Shown in pieces: positions 1-11,984 of a stretch of DNA of 64,000 nt. The translations under genes and the position numbers were made by a program. The stretch comes from Isoetes taiwanensis (Eukaryota; Streptophyta; Lycopodiopsida; Isoetales; Isoetaceae). Under the pieces are notes generated by a model, which saw nothing but the letters and a program-made list of their open reading frames with translations, made no database searches and had not been told where the DNA came from. The first letter of the stretch is position 1, and every line of letters starts with the position of its first letter. Where the stretch lies: positions 36,628,826 through 36,692,825 of the forward strand of contig JAJEKV010000001.1 of assembly GCA_021234155.1 (NCBI GenBank), in the 5' to 3' direction.

Positions 1-45
1 ATTCACAGGAGAACCAATATACTGAATTAGCATAGATTTTCTTCA
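1..45 (-). repeat. Copia-1 3' LTR, inner end only
   Basis: These 45 bases match 4780-4824 with one difference that I can see. They end in CA on the plus strand, which is the TG start of the LTR on the minus strand, next to the polypurine tract. The rest of this LTR lies outside the window, so LTR divergence and the target duplication cannot be judged. Confidence 0.9.
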
Positions 46-3000
46 TTCCCCTTCCATGCTAATTCCTTGCATATCCTCAGTCCCTAAGATTCCCAACCTG
101 TGCTTGAACTTTTGGAATTTAAATTCAGACAACCCTTTTGTTAGAACATCTGCCACCTGCTCATGTGTTGAAATATATTCCACTGTGATTATTCCTTTTG
201 CAACCATCTCCCTAATGAAGTGAACGTGCAATTCTATATGCTTTGTTCTCTGATGCAGGACTGGATTACGAGTAATTGCAATACAACTTAAGCTATCAGA
301 ATATAGAACTGTAGGCAATTTCTGATAGATTTTGAGCTCATCAAGTAATCTTCTGATCCAAGCAATTTCTTTAGCTGCTAGAGTAGTTGAATTGTATTCG
401 GCCTCTGCTGTGGACATGGCTACATTGGATTGCTTCTTGCTTTTCCAAGTCACTGCTGCTCCATTAACATCAGACAGAATCCAGAAGTTGATTTTCTTGT
501 GTCTATATCACTGCCCCAGTCAGCATCAGCGTATCCAGTTAATGTCATATCTTTACTGTTATACGTAAGGCCATGATTCTGAGTGTGTTTCAGATACCTT
601 AGAACTCGCTTAGCTGTGATCCAGTGCTGGTAACCTGGATTGTTGCAAAACCTGCTCAGTAGGCTGACTGTAAAAGCAATATCTGGCCTGGTACAATTTG
701 ATACGAATAATAAACAACCTACAAGTTCCCTGTATGGAATTCTTGCCATGCTCACAGCCTATTGGTCTGTTTTAGGGCTTAACTCACTAGATAGTTTCAG
801 ACCTTGAACTATTGGAGTTCTGGAAATGTTACAATCAAGCATATTGAATCTCCTAAGCATACCTGCTATATTGTCAGATTGAGTTATTTGCAGCTTGCAA
901 TTTGCCTTATCTCTGGAAACTTCCATTCCCAAGAACTTCCTGAGCTCCCCAAGATCTGTCATTTTAAACTTGCTCGTTAGAACTTGTTTGCAGTGCTTTA
1001 AAATTTGTGCATCACTTGGCACCAGAAGATTGTCATCAACATATAGAGCCAAAATGCAAAATTGGCTCCCTTGATTCAGGATGTACATGTTTCCATCATT
1101 TGAGAGCTTAGTAAATCCCTGATCTTGCAGATATTTGTCATAACATTGGTACCACATTCTTGGGGACTGCTTGAGTCCATACACTGCGCGTTTAAGTTTC
1201 CACACCATTCCTTCTTCAGCAGCCTCAAATCCTGGGGCCTGCTTCATGTAGACATCCTCATTGAGCTCAGCATTGAGAAAGGCCGTACTCACATCCATGT
1301 GGTGTACTTCTAGGTTGTGTGCATTTGCAAATGATAGTAATACCCTAACACTTGTCAATTTGACTATAGGAGAGAATGTCTCCTCATAATCCATCCCTTT
1401 TCTTTGTGTGTACCCTTGAGCCACTAGTCTCGCCCTGAATTTCTTCTCACCATTAATTCCAGATTTTATTTTGTATAGCCATTTGCTGCCTATGACGTTC
1501 TTCCCTTCTGGTTTTCTGACCACATCATATGTTTGTGTTCTACCAAAGGCCAACAACTCTTCTTCCATTGCAATTTTCCAGCGATCTGACTGTTCAGAGC
1601 TCATGGCTTCTTCAAAAGACTGTGGAATGCCAGGTTCAATGATTGCCAAGATTTGGTGAATGTCAAGATCCTCATCATGTAATCTTTTACTTCTTCCCCC
1701 TTCTACTCTGCCATACAAGTCTGGATTTAAGTCAATGGTCTCCTTCAGTTTGTCCACCTCTGTTTTTCTCTTTTTCCTCTCCTTTTGTTCAAGGTCAGCC
1801 ATCGATCTATTGCTGGTGTCAGGGTTTTCACTATGGTCGTTTAGTACATTCTCTTCCCTTTCTTCCCCTTCAATGTAAGTGCCTTGGTCTGCTCCACCTT
1901 CTGCAGCATCTGCATCATTATGTAACGAGTCATCATCAAGGTCACTCACATTTGTTGAATTCTGCACATTTGTGGGAACCTTTGGCATATGGGCTTGCTC
2001 CTTGTTTCTGTTTTTATACACAATAGTCTCATCAAAGATCACATCTCTGCTAATGATTATTTGCCGTCTTTCCATATCATACATTATGTATGCTTTTGCT
2101 TGTTCATCATATCCTGCCAGATAGCTTTTTATGGCCCTATCATCAAGTTTTTGTCTCATTTCTTTCGGAACATGAGCATAACCTACACAACCATAGGTTT
2201 TAAGCATATCATAATTTGGAGTATGTCCATTCCACATCTCCTCAGGAGTTTTACCTTGGATGCTGGCCGAAGGGAGTTTATTTTGTATTAGCACTGCTGT
2301 TTTGACAGCCTCATCCCATAAGAAATTAGGCATACCTGATTGCTTCAACATGGAACGAACAGAATCAAGGATGGTCGTGTTTTTCCTCTCGGCTATGCCA
2401 TTTTGTTGAGGGGTGAATCTGCACGTAAGTTGTCTCTTTATGCCACGATCCCTGCAATGCTTGTTAAAAGCTCCAGACAAGAATTCACCTCCTCTGTCCG
2501 ACCTAATACATTTGATTTTCCTCTCAGTTTGCCTTTCAACTTCCTGTTCAAACAGTTTGTAAGCAGCAAATGCTTGATCTTTTCGTCTTAACAGGTAACA
2601 TTTGGTCTTTCTAGAGTAGTCATCTATAAACGTGATGAAATATTTTTTCCCAGTCATGCTTGTTATGTTTATAGGACTACATAGATCAGTGTGTATTAGA
2701 TCTAGAGTTCCCTTAGCCCTTTTACTAGATTTCTGAAACTTTAGCCGTGTATGTTTGCCTAACATACATCCTTCACACACAAACTCTTCCTCTGGATTTT
2801 CTGTAGCAGCAATCATCTTATTTTTTATCATGTATTTGATATTGTTTAAGTGTGTGTGCCCGAGTCTCTCATGCCATTTTCTGATTGAAGGAGCTGTGAC
2901 AATATTTATTTCACCATCAACTTTCAAGTTTTCCAATGCAAATAAGTTTCCAATTCTCTTTGCTAAGAACTTCAATATATTTCCCATATAGATTTTACAT

Positions 3001-3281
3001 TCAGTTTTCTCAAAAACCACTTTGTAGCCTAAGTCTACTAACTGACTGACTGCTATCAGATTTCTAACAATCGAAGGCACACATAAAACATTTTTAAGTT
3101 CCACGGGTTCTCCACTTAGGTCAAAGATCTCTAGCATTCCAGCTACATCCACTTTTTGTAAGTTTCCATCTCCCATTTGCACGTAGCTGGACCCCTTGTT
3201 TATTTTTCCTTTGAGCTCATTTGGAGTCTTGATCACTGATCTTTCAGCTCCTGAATCTATCATCTTTAGAATCCAACTCAT
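43..3281 (-). pseudogene. Copia-1 pol polyprotein, broken
   Basis: This is Copia pol: aspartic protease (DSGA), GAG-pre-integrase zinc domain (WHERLGHTHLNN ... CEGCMLGK), integrase core (HTDLC, DDYSR, SDRGGEF), reverse transcriptase with YVDD, and Ty1/copia RNase H (YADADWGSD, KHIELHVHFIRE). The first reading frame runs 759-3281. It ends at an in-frame TAG at 759-761, continues in the same frame to about 450, then shifts frame for the last 136 residues (43-453). The upstream end overlaps gag at 3244-3281 in another frame. Protease, integrase and YVDD motifs are intact, so the damage is mostly the stop and frameshifts, which suggests moderate age. Confidence 0.93.
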
Positions 3282-4215
3282 TTGCAGATAATGCTTTGAA
3301 AATGTTAGGATTCTGAGTTACGTCCACATTTTCGTCTACCTCCTCTTCATGTTCATTGTTCACAGTCCTTGCCATATTAATGGCAGCAGCATTTCTTCCT
3401 CTGCCTCTTCCCCTCATGTTTTGACCTCTTCCATATCCTCCTCCTCTGAAGCTATCATTATACCCTCTCCCTCTCCCTTTTGCAAAGTCCTTGGGACTTG
3501 AGCAATTTGCTGCCAAATGACCAAACCCACTACAATTGAAGCATTTGTTATCTCGGGTGTTGGTGTTCTTTGAGCAGTTATTTTTTAAGTGACCATAGCT
3601 ATTGCAAACAAAGCATGGTCCCAGCTTACTCTTATCTGTATATTTTCCTTTCCCTTTACTAGCAAATAAAATTTCAGCATGTTCCTCATGATCACTAATA
3701 ATCTGCTTTTGTTCCAGCTCAGTTTTGACCATTAGTTCTGCATGTTCTCTACTCGTTGCTACATTCCTTACTAGAGTAGAATGATCAAAGCTAGAGAAAG
3801 CACGGGCTATAGACATTACCTGGTGATCTTTGGTAATGGTTACCCCAGCAGCCTCCAGATCTGCCACAAGGTTATCAAACCTTTGAAAAAACTCAGTGAT
3901 ATTGTCCTTCTCCTGAAATTTCATATTTCTTAACTCTCTATCCAACACATCCAGTTGAGAGGATGTTTTGCTCTCATATGTTTTGATCAGGTATTTCCAA
4001 ATAGCCCTCGGGCTCAAATCTCTGACCTTTAACAATATACTAGACCCCAGCTTCACAGTTACAATGCTCTTAGCTTCAATAAGTTTAGCTGTAACATTCA
4101 CATCACAACTAGTAATTTTAGTAGAGGTAGATTTACCTTTTGTGCTTGAGCTCTCAGCTGATATGATAACTGCCTCATTTTTATTGCTTGTCTCACATTG
4201 GAGCTCTGATACCAA
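3244..4215 (-). pseudogene. Copia-1 gag, N-terminus deleted
   Basis: This encodes the C-terminal part of a Copia gag: the region ending TSSQLDVLDRELRNMKF, a basic linker, and two CCHC zinc knuckles (CFVCNSYGHLKNNC and CFNCSGFGHLAANC) followed by Gly-Arg-rich repeats. The frame runs straight back into the primer-binding site with no ATG. The related Copia-2 element begins gag with MASRLGATLL and about 60 more residues here, so Copia-1 appears to have lost the gag N-terminus by deletion. It overlaps the start of pol in a different frame. Confidence 0.88.
4203..4214 (-). promoter_or_regulatory. Primer-binding site of Copia-1
   Basis: On the minus strand this reads TGGTATCAGAGC, the usual Copia site for initiator tRNA-Met. 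It is two bases inside the 5' LTR end at 4217. Confidence 0.93.
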
Positions 4216-4216
4216 A

Positions 4217-4824
4217 TGAAAGATATTTGCAATTCAACTAGATAGGATTCTTAAAGTATTGCAAATGAATACTTGTTTCAATGCACGAATAACACAATCA
4301 AAAACTAAAGTAATGATTGTTAAACAATGAACTTATCCATGTAAAGAACTGTTCATATTAATATGAATAAAACACTGTTCACATATGTTAGTTCCGAAAA
4401 CTCGAGCCTGCACTTATCTGAGCAGCTTCCTCAATGCATCTATAGTTTACACCTTTGTACAGTATCTTATAGGGCCAGACCCGGCCGATCAGGCTCGGTT
4501 CCGGCCGACTTGGGACTCGTGGCTGGAGTCTCCATCATCCAAGGAGCTTGCCATATTTGTATGGCTCCACTAGTCGAACCATGATGCTGAGTCCCCGTTA
4601 ATTGCATCTCAATAAAATGCAATGGTCCCTAATAATGAATTCACAACCCTAGTTGCATAACTAGGGTAATCATAATATCAAGTATGCACATTAGGTTAAG
4701 CTCACATACCACTACCAAGCTCACATCGTGCATCCTGATTCCCACCACTGATTGAGTGCATAAGATATGAATCAGGGAAATTCACAGGAGAACCAATATA
4801 CTGAATTAGCATGGATTTTCTTCA
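4217..4824 (-). repeat. Copia-1 5' LTR (608 bp)
   Basis: The LTR is bounded by the primer-binding site on one side and by the end of homology with bases 1-45 on the other. On the minus strand it starts TGAAGAAAATC and ends ATCTTTCA. It contains a short GC-rich stretch around 4470-4510. Confidence 0.9.
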
Positions 4825-5553
4825 GGAAGGCATTTCGAGATCAATTTTTTGATCTCTTTCTTCGCCTCTCTCAAGTGAGTCCGGCGGGATGGAGCGGGAT
4901 GGGTGGCATGGCTCACCATGGTCGAAAATATGTTTGAAATCAAGCAAGCAAGGAAGGAAGGAAGGAAGGAAGCGAGGGCGCTTGCAGGAATGAAGGGTTT
5001 CAGAATGAAGGGTTCATCAGATATAGTAGTTGCATGCAAGATTTCGTATAGCTTAATAGGCGCGGTTGTAATTATGATTCCATCACATCATATACGAACT
5101 ATACCCTATACGAATTAGCTATTATTAATTCTATAGAATTAATTACACCCTATGTTATCATTAATTCTCTAGAATTACCCACACGTCAGCTATACTTACA
5201 ACCTATTTTTGTCTATATTTAATACTCTAGAATTACAACCTATACTTAATTCTTTAGTATTACTTACATACACCCTATGTTATCATTAATTCTCGATAAT
5301 TACCCACACCTCAACTATACTTACAATCTATTTTTGCCTACACTTACAATATATATTTACCCATTTAATGGTTTTTCTTTGTATTTTTTGAAGTTGCCCT
5401 TTAATCTATTCTCATAATTACTTTGTCCTTTTTTCGAGCTAATACTAAGAACATTTAAATTTATATAGGTGGTGTGTGGATCCTAAAAAGGTTAAAAATG
5501 TAATGTCTTTCACCCCCAACATGTATCAACATTGTTACCACATGTTCTTATCA
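4825..5553. other. Intergenic, AT-rich, with short tetranucleotide repeat
   Basis: I see no gene. A short AAGG microsatellite lies at 4950-4972. From 5110 to 5350 there are degenerate copies of a motif around ATTAATTCTCTAGAATTAC, which look like an old AT-rich repeat. Confidence 0.6.
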
Positions 5554-5571
5554 CATTGTTACCCCATTGTT
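5554..5571. repeat. Target-site duplication, left, of LINE-A copy 1
   Basis: The sequence CATTGTTACCCCATTGTT occurs here and again at 6054-6071, exactly flanking the LINE insert. Confidence 0.92.
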
Positions 5572-6053
5572 TTTTTTTTTTTTTTTTTTTTTTTGGAAGA
5601 ACTGTGTCATCAATATATTAAAAGAATGGTAATGTTACAAAGCAAGTGAGGAGGAAGAAGAACTGCCCCAAAGAGACAGCGATACCTCGACACTCCACAA
5701 CAAACTCACAGAGAAATTGCAACTCTACTGCTGTACAAACCGACCATCACCATCTACAACACCCAAGAAGTCCCGCCAAATGGCAAACTTCCGCTCTACT
5801 AATCCCGGGAACACCAGAAAGCTTTGAAATAGCTTGTACCTGAGTCGAGGAATCAGAGAGGCTGCAGGCTGCTGAATCCCCTGAAAGATCCACAACCGTC
5901 GCCGCTTCCAAATCAGCCACACCAACCAAGCCACGGACAGATGCAAGGCTTGCTGCCGCAAGAGCGGCCAAGCACCAGGATACACATGAAGCAGCAACTG
6001 CTGGCTAGTCAATCTCACCTGAAACAGAGCCCTAACCCAATCCCAGGCAGCCT
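5572..6053 (-). mobile_element. LINE-A copy 1, 5'-truncated 3' end
   Basis: This is a LINE tail on the minus strand. A run of about 23 T (5572-5594) is the poly(A) tail read backwards. The coding part (to about 6018 on the minus strand) is the extreme C-terminus of an L1-like ORF2, with the segment LLLHVYPGAWPLLRQQAL and a tryptophan-rich WLVWLIWKRRRLWIFQG. The same sequence, nearly identical, ends LINE-A copy 2 at 26.0-26.4 kb; copy 2 lacks 9 bases (residues IQQ) present here. The copy is flanked by an 18-bp target-site duplication. It is a young insertion truncated at the 5' end. Confidence 0.93.
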
Positions 6054-6071
6054 CATTGTTACCCCATTGTT
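6054..6071. repeat. Target-site duplication, right, of LINE-A copy 1
   Basis: Identical to 5554-5571. It restores the pre-insertion sequence just upstream of a splice-acceptor-like TTCTTGTAG at 6079-6087. Confidence 0.92.
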
Positions 6072-6087
6072 AACATTGTTCTTGTAG

Positions 6088-8616
6088 GTCAATGGTGTGG
6101 ACCACCCAAAGGGTATTGAGGCTGAGACTACTAAACAAATTATCCTCTACAGTAGGTTGGATTGGAAGAATAAGAAGGTGAAAGTGAAGCATCGATGCGA
6201 TAAGAAGCTAGTAGGTGAAGGAACTATCATACTAGCTGATCCTATCCAAGCTGTCAATGATGAAAGGTTAAGAGAGGATAAAGTGGGTGTGGCCATAACA
6301 AGTTTAAAAGCAAAATGGAAGGAAAAAGGGTCAAATCACCAGGATTGCACTGCTTGTATTAAACAACTGGAGATTCCACGCATCATGCCACGCCTATGGC
6401 CTGCATTGAGTTTATAAGAGATTTTCTTTTGCCAAAGCCAGAGGTTGTGGATGACACTGATTTTCTTAATGCACCACCAATAGCTGCCAGGACCACATTT
6501 TCGGAAAAGAGGGCACACTCAATGGTGAAACATTATTCTAGCAAGAGGTCCAAGTCAAGTAGTGATTGTTCACGTGAAGCTATGGCTAAGATTAGGGGAA
6601 TGGAATGTGTATTCCTTTCATGAGCTTGCACTTCAAGATGAAAAATATCCAAAGAAAAAAATATACCCACTGCTAGAGGCATGGATATGTAAAGTTGCAT
6701 GGATACATATTCATGGCATTCCAATTTCATCTTGGCAAAATTGGCAAGCAAGTCATGCAAAGGGGAGCAAAATTGCATTACATAGAAATAATGGCATGTT
6801 GAGCCCAACTTCTAGGATCCTGGCTGCTATGGAGGTTTTTGATAAATATGTTGAATTCAATGCTGAGAATATGCCACATAAAAGTAGGAAAGATCAACAG
6901 AAAAAAATGGTTGTCGAGAAGAGATTGCCATCCCATTGTACACAAAAAAGTATATTGGAGGAAGTGAATGCTTTGCTTCGAGAACTAATGGTACCTCTCA
7001 ACCTAGCTTCAGTAGACTATGGAGCAAGCACTTCAAGCATGTCACTATAGACACTTCGAACAATACAAAGTGCAACTTGTGTGCTAAGTTGAAAGAGATT
7101 CTGGATAAGATCAAGGAACCAAGCCAAAGGGCTAAGATAAGGGAGCAAATGAAAGATCACATGACAGACCAACTATCATGTAGATCCACTTATTGGATGT
7201 GGAGAATGTTATCATGTTTGGAACCCAATAACTATGTTTGTATTATACATGATAAGATGGATCAATTGAAGACTTGTTTGCCACAGTATAGTTACATATC
7301 CAACCAAATCAATAGAGCTTATCCTATGCAAGTCTCTCGGACAGGTGCAATAGTGCGTAGCTTGGTGCCAATTTATTATGGCCATTTTAGTTTGCAATTG
7401 TAAAATGATGGTCCAGATTTTCATATTGGAAGTGTGATGAGGTGCTTGAGGAACTATGAGAGTGGTTATTCTGATGACCTCCACAACCCTGGAGGTGGTA
7501 GCCAACCACTCTTCAGTGCATTGTTGAATAGAAAGCCTAATCATTTAGAGAAGTTTACTAAGGCAAGGTTTAGGAAGTCAGGTGCTTCTGAACATGTTGG
7601 AGCCTCAAGTTCACGTCCCCAACCTCGAGATCTACCTCCAAAGTTCCTCCTCCAACTTGACAATTGTGCTGGACAGAATAAAAACATGTATATGTTCTCA
7701 TTCCTATCTTATTTGACAGCTGTGGGTGTCTTTGAAAGAGTGAATTTAGGGTTCTTAATGCCTGGACATACTCATGAGGATGTGGATACATTGTTTGGGA
7801 AGTATAGTGTGCAGTTGAAATCTCAAACTGTGACCAATCTTCCTAGACTAATGGAAGTTTTTAGTGAATGCATTTCACATTCTCCTATAGGGTTGATCAT
7901 GCAAGAGGTGCCTGATTGGAAGAATTTTATTGAAGCTTATGCTCTTGATATGGAAGGTCAATCTAGACCTCTTCAGTACACTTTCTGGGTCATGGGAAAT
8001 AAGCCAATAATGCAATGGAAGATGAGACCTTCAGATGATAAATGGAGGCCAGATGAGGAACTATATGGCACAAAGATGAGAATGGTAAACCTAAGATTTC
8101 TAGGGGTCAACCAAAAGCTCTTAAGCCTTTTGCAGAGGTGGATTCATTGCAAAGCACATTGGATGGCATTTCTGAATACATCAAGTATTGGAAAAATAAC
8201 CCTGATGATACCAACCTTGCATTGATAGATTATTGGACACAGGTACATGGATTATTAGGACAAGTAGACACATCCTCTGATGAACTGAAAGATGGATGGC
8301 TACCTAAGCTAGGTGGAGAGACTTGATAACACCTGAGGAAGTTGATGATGTGGTTAGTAGTATTTGCAAGTCGATGGCTCCTCCAGCTGCTGAAAAACAT
8401 TATGTTGGTCCTAGGAAAAGAAGTCCTAAATATCTGGGGCTGGAGAATTATGATCCCAAAGGTGACTTGTTTTGCCATCAATTCACACTTATAGTACCAA
8501 AGCACAAAGAGATATACCCTGTGTGGATGGGTTACACCATCTCAGATGTTTGCAAAGAAGTGGGTGACCGCAATGTGAACAAAGTTCGTGTGGAGTGGTG
8601 GTGTCCAGTGCACTAG
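6088..8616 (+). pseudogene. DUF7869-type transposase-like protein, decayed
   Basis: A long plus-strand coding relic is spread over at least six reading-frame pieces (6088-6417, 6396-6623, 6562-7050, 6936-7403, 7434-8225, 8138-8616). It starts after an acceptor-like TTCTTGTAG. Diagnostic segments are a Cys pair (CNLCAKL, about 7072), IIHDKMDQ (about 7245), LDNCAGQNKN (about 7660) and MPGHTHEDVDTLFGKYS (about 7755). The last two are typical of the DUF7869 family of uncharacterised, transposon-associated proteins that I know from mosses, ferns and some animals. The spaced acidic residues could be an RNase-H-like catalytic triad, which is inference. Frameshifts and stops make it non-functional. 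LINE-A copy 1 sits directly upstream, probably in an intron. Confidence 0.75.
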
Positions 8617-8619
8617 TTA

Positions 8620-10200
8620 AATGCAGTGGCAGAGGAAGAAAGATGTAGAAACTGTTGGACAAAGAAATGGAAGAAAAATGCTATTGAAGGGGATGATTGG
8701 GTTGAGTTAGATACTGTTTTGTTTTCATGGAAGGGTCATTCCAGGCAAGACTGCTAGGGTTACAGTACCTGTGGAAGTGAGGAAGAAAGCTATGATATCT
8801 CTAGGGGTCACTTCTGAGAAGTAATTGGCATTATATCACTCGACATACATATGTAAAATATTTTCGATTTTTAATGCAATCATGTTGCGCTGTTATAAAA
8901 AAAAGTCACATTCTCGATGCAAATTTACTAACCCGGGAAAAAGTTGCAGTGCCAAAATGGTCCAAAATCCTGACATAAATCCACTTTAACTGAATGATAC
9001 TTAGATGTATCGACTTAAAAGGTTGAAAAATATGATAATAAACCACCCCTTTCTATATATTTTCATACGAAAAACTCTAGAAGTAACCCATACCTTATGC
9101 TCAGGTGGTGTATGGGATTGCAAGGTGAGACCTCCCTGTTGTGAACTCATAGTGAACGTACTGTGTTCTGAAAGTTATGCCAACTAAGCCTTAATTTCGT
9201 TACAAAATATCAGTTCAAAGCAAAAATAATTCCATTAAAGTCTTTGAAAGTAAATGTATTAATTATTTATTGGTCTTCTTATACTCAAGACCAAGTGTTT
9301 TTCAGTTTCATAACAAAAAAGTATAAGCAGTTGCAAAATGATCTTTGTCGTTGAAGCTATCTTGAAAATTGATCTTGAATCAACATTACATGCAGACAAA
9401 TAATATACTGGAAAAGCATACAGGAGCAAGAAATCTCGTTACTGGCAGTAAATCAGAGGACAACTAGCCTTAATCAAGATAAAGCCCTAAGCATTAGCAG
9501 GTAAGCTACGGATTCCTTGGGCTTATTGCCTTTCATCTTGCATGCTAACACAAACACAGTAAACAGGTGCATTTTTCTAGCAGAAAATAACCAAGGGTCT
9601 TTGCCCTAATTAATTAACCTGGCTGCATGTTTAGTCTTGGCATGCATGCTATTGAATTTGTCTAGATCTGGATGTCACATAACCTTGTCTAATCATACCT
9701 ATGAGTGAGACTGAGCTGTCTAAAAGTAAAGAAGACCTCAGGTACTGTAATGAGCCTAGTGTATTAATAGACAGTTTAATGTAAATATTCTGTACAATTT
9801 TGTTCTGAATCAAAGCATTATGAGAAACCATTAAACTGATACTTGAGTTGGAAAATACAAATGCTAAATACTAAATTGTAGAGGAATTGGGGTTTTTTGG
9901 TGATCATATTTCTTGGGGAGGAGTTTAATGTGAAGGAGATTTAGAGATGTGAGCAAGCAACTGCAAAGCAAAACCAAACTAGGTGGATGATTTACAGCTT
10001 ACACATGGGATGTTTAGGATGCTAAATATCAACCTTGATCAATAAAACAGTTTGAGTGTTAATTAAGGTATTAAAAAAGTGGATGTTAAAACGTGACCGT
10101 CACAAACAAGTAATTGTTAATAAAGAAATTTGGTAAGGAAATTGAATTATAACGGAAAAATGCAATTTCATACCTAACAACTCTATAAGTGAAATAATAG
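8620..10200. other. No gene seen
   Basis: The sequence is AT-rich and unique-looking. The first 200 bases may be the 3' end of the DUF7869 relic. I see no conserved open frame, RNA gene or clear repeat. Confidence 0.5.
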
Positions 10201-10204
10201 AAGT

Positions 10205-10775
10205 TTGAGTCTTTCTCTGGCACATGTCAAGATGGCACACTATCAGCAGCAGGTCAATCCCATGCTCACACGATGCCCACACCACTATCTGCATACCCAT
10301 TTGCCCATGAAGAAACGCAGACAGATAGTTTCCATTCACATGGATGCGCATTGCCTCCACATTGAGACAGGCTGATGGACTCGAGAGGCATGCGAGGACA
10401 GGATCTGTCAGTGTTGCCAATATGGTGCCATTGAGGATGAATGCCATGCTCTTCAGATCTGTCCAGCATTCGATCATATTCGGGCACGGTATGTCCAGTT
10501 AGTTTTATCGGACCAGCCGCTGCATGTGCTTTTGAACATGGCTTTCGTGGGCTTGCTAGGTTCATATCTTCAAGAGGTCATGGATACGCGGACTTAGTTG
10601 TGTCCTCTAGTATGGTACTGACTGACGTTATATCATATCATGATACATTCTGCTAGCATACTTATTATTGTCAAGGTTTTTTTCCCGAAGCCTTGGGGGT
10701 GGAGGTTTTTTAATCCTGGCAATAACATGCACTGCTCTTTTTGATCAATTCAATTCTATGGGGAGAAAGGGGCTT
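10205..10775 (+). mobile_element. LINE-B copy 1, C-terminal relic
   Basis: Read on the plus strand, this gives the C-terminal zinc-binding segment of a LINE ORF2: CQCCQYGAIEDECHALQIC followed by PAFDHIRARYVQLV and a stop after LQEVMDTRT. Equivalent pieces occur at 46.4-46.7 and 48.7-49.0 kb. The shared 3' UTR includes a G-rich stretch near CCTTGGGGGTGGAGG and ends in a short AATTC-type tail near 10745. It is a decayed fragment. Confidence 0.7.
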
Positions 10776-10779
10776 GAAG

Positions 10780-11155
10780 ACTATAAAAACTTTGCCTAGG
10801 ATGGCATAAGACTAGGAATGGTATCGCATGTACCCTAAAGTTTGGAAATTAGATTTACACCCAATGATGGAATCCGTGATCACGAGTGTTATTAACTAGA
10901 GACTACCTATTGAAAATATACTGAATAAATCCAAATGTGAAAGTCCATTTGCTGTGGATTAGACTCGCGGTTGTGCTTGTAACTGACATCGAGCATTGTT
11001 ATTCTAGCTTAGATTCTCTGTCACTCTGCATGGCAAAAAGTGGTCCTCCAGTGTTGGACGTAGCATGGAGGGGTATGTACCTATGAGGCAAACCCTGCCC
11101 ATATTAGTTGCAGGGCCTGATTAGCCTGGGTGGCATTTTAGAACCGGGGTAGGCA
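10780..11155. other. No gene seen
   Basis: Spacer between a LINE-B relic and a Copia gag relic. Nothing recognisable. Confidence 0.45.
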
Positions 11156-11159
11156 TGTA

Positions 11160-11842
11160 ACGAAAGGCACAGAGGCTAATGATGTTGCCTCAAGTGGGAG
11201 AATAAGAATGCAAGGGCTCTTGCCACAATCACTCTGGGTTTGAGCAAGGAGCTGCATCTTATCAGTGGTGAAGCAACTGCTAAGCAAGCATGGACGAAAC
11301 TGGTGGGCATTTATGAAGGCAAGAACAATGCAAATCAGCATTATCTTAGGAAGAAATTCTTCCGCTTTACCATGGATTCAAGTGCTACTGTCGCTGTCCA
11401 TGTAAGTACTCTTAAGGAATTATGGGGTCAATTGGCACAATCTGGAGTAAAGATTGAAGATAGTGAAGCCGCATCAGCCTTGCTTGCTAGTATTCCTTCT
11501 CCATCGCCGTTTGACAATACTGTAAGCATGCTGGAAGCTAAAGATGTAATTACATTTGATAGTGTTGTAACTGCCTTATTAAAAGTTGAAACAATCAAAC
11601 ATGAAAGAAAGGATGAAGACTCAAGTGCTTCTTCTGCAAAAGTGTTCTTCACCAACATAAGTAAAGATAAACCAAATTGGAAGTACAAGGGCCCTGCTAT
11701 GAGTGATGAAGAAAAGAAGAAAATAAGGAAGTGTTTTCTCTGTAAAAAATCTGGTCATTATATTCGTGAATGTCCCGACTTGAAGAGACTTCAATCCATG
11801 CTGCAAGAGAAAGCCCATATTGCCCGTTCCAGATTATTTTGA
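11160..11842 (+). pseudogene. Copia gag relic (UBN2 type)
   Basis: This open stretch encodes a Copia gag-polyprotein segment of the UBN2 type (ALATITLGLSKELHLI, AWTKLVGIYEGKN, LYLRKKFF-like helix) and one CCHC zinc knuckle, CFLCKKSGHYIRECP. The 200 aa from 11240 are uninterrupted. The first part (about 11160-11240) is in the same frame but lacks a clear start. No pol follows, so it is a fragment. It is a different lineage from Copia-1 and Copia-2. Confidence 0.85.
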
Positions 11843-11984
11843 AGATGCTGTGTAGAATTCAAGGTGAAGATCATGTGAAGAACCTTTTAGATTGCTCATA
11901 AGTGGGAGAGTGAAGATGCTATGAGCGTATTTAAATAGTGCGCTGGTCAAGAATTGTCAAGATGCAATCAAGAATGGAATCCGG

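Larger units (their letters stand above)
1..4824 (-). mobile_element. Copia-1 LTR retrotransposon (3' LTR cut by window edge)
   Basis: A nearly whole Copia-type element read on the minus strand. Bases 1-45 repeat 4780-4824, so the left end is the inner edge of the 3' LTR and the right end holds the complete 5' LTR. Between them lie gag and pol in Copia order (gag, protease, integrase, reverse transcriptase, RNase H). A primer-binding site complementary to initiator tRNA-Met lies next to the right LTR, and a purine tract (AAGGGGAA on the minus strand, around 46-53) abuts the left LTR. Frame changes and a nonsense codon break the coding region, so this copy cannot act alone. It is related in sequence to Copia-2 at 34.8-40.3 kb. 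Confidence 0.95.

Noticed and set aside
10100-10565. Minus-strand open frames of 125 and 99 codons
   Set aside because: The plus strand carries the LINE-B zinc segment, conserved in two other copies; the minus frames are shadows.
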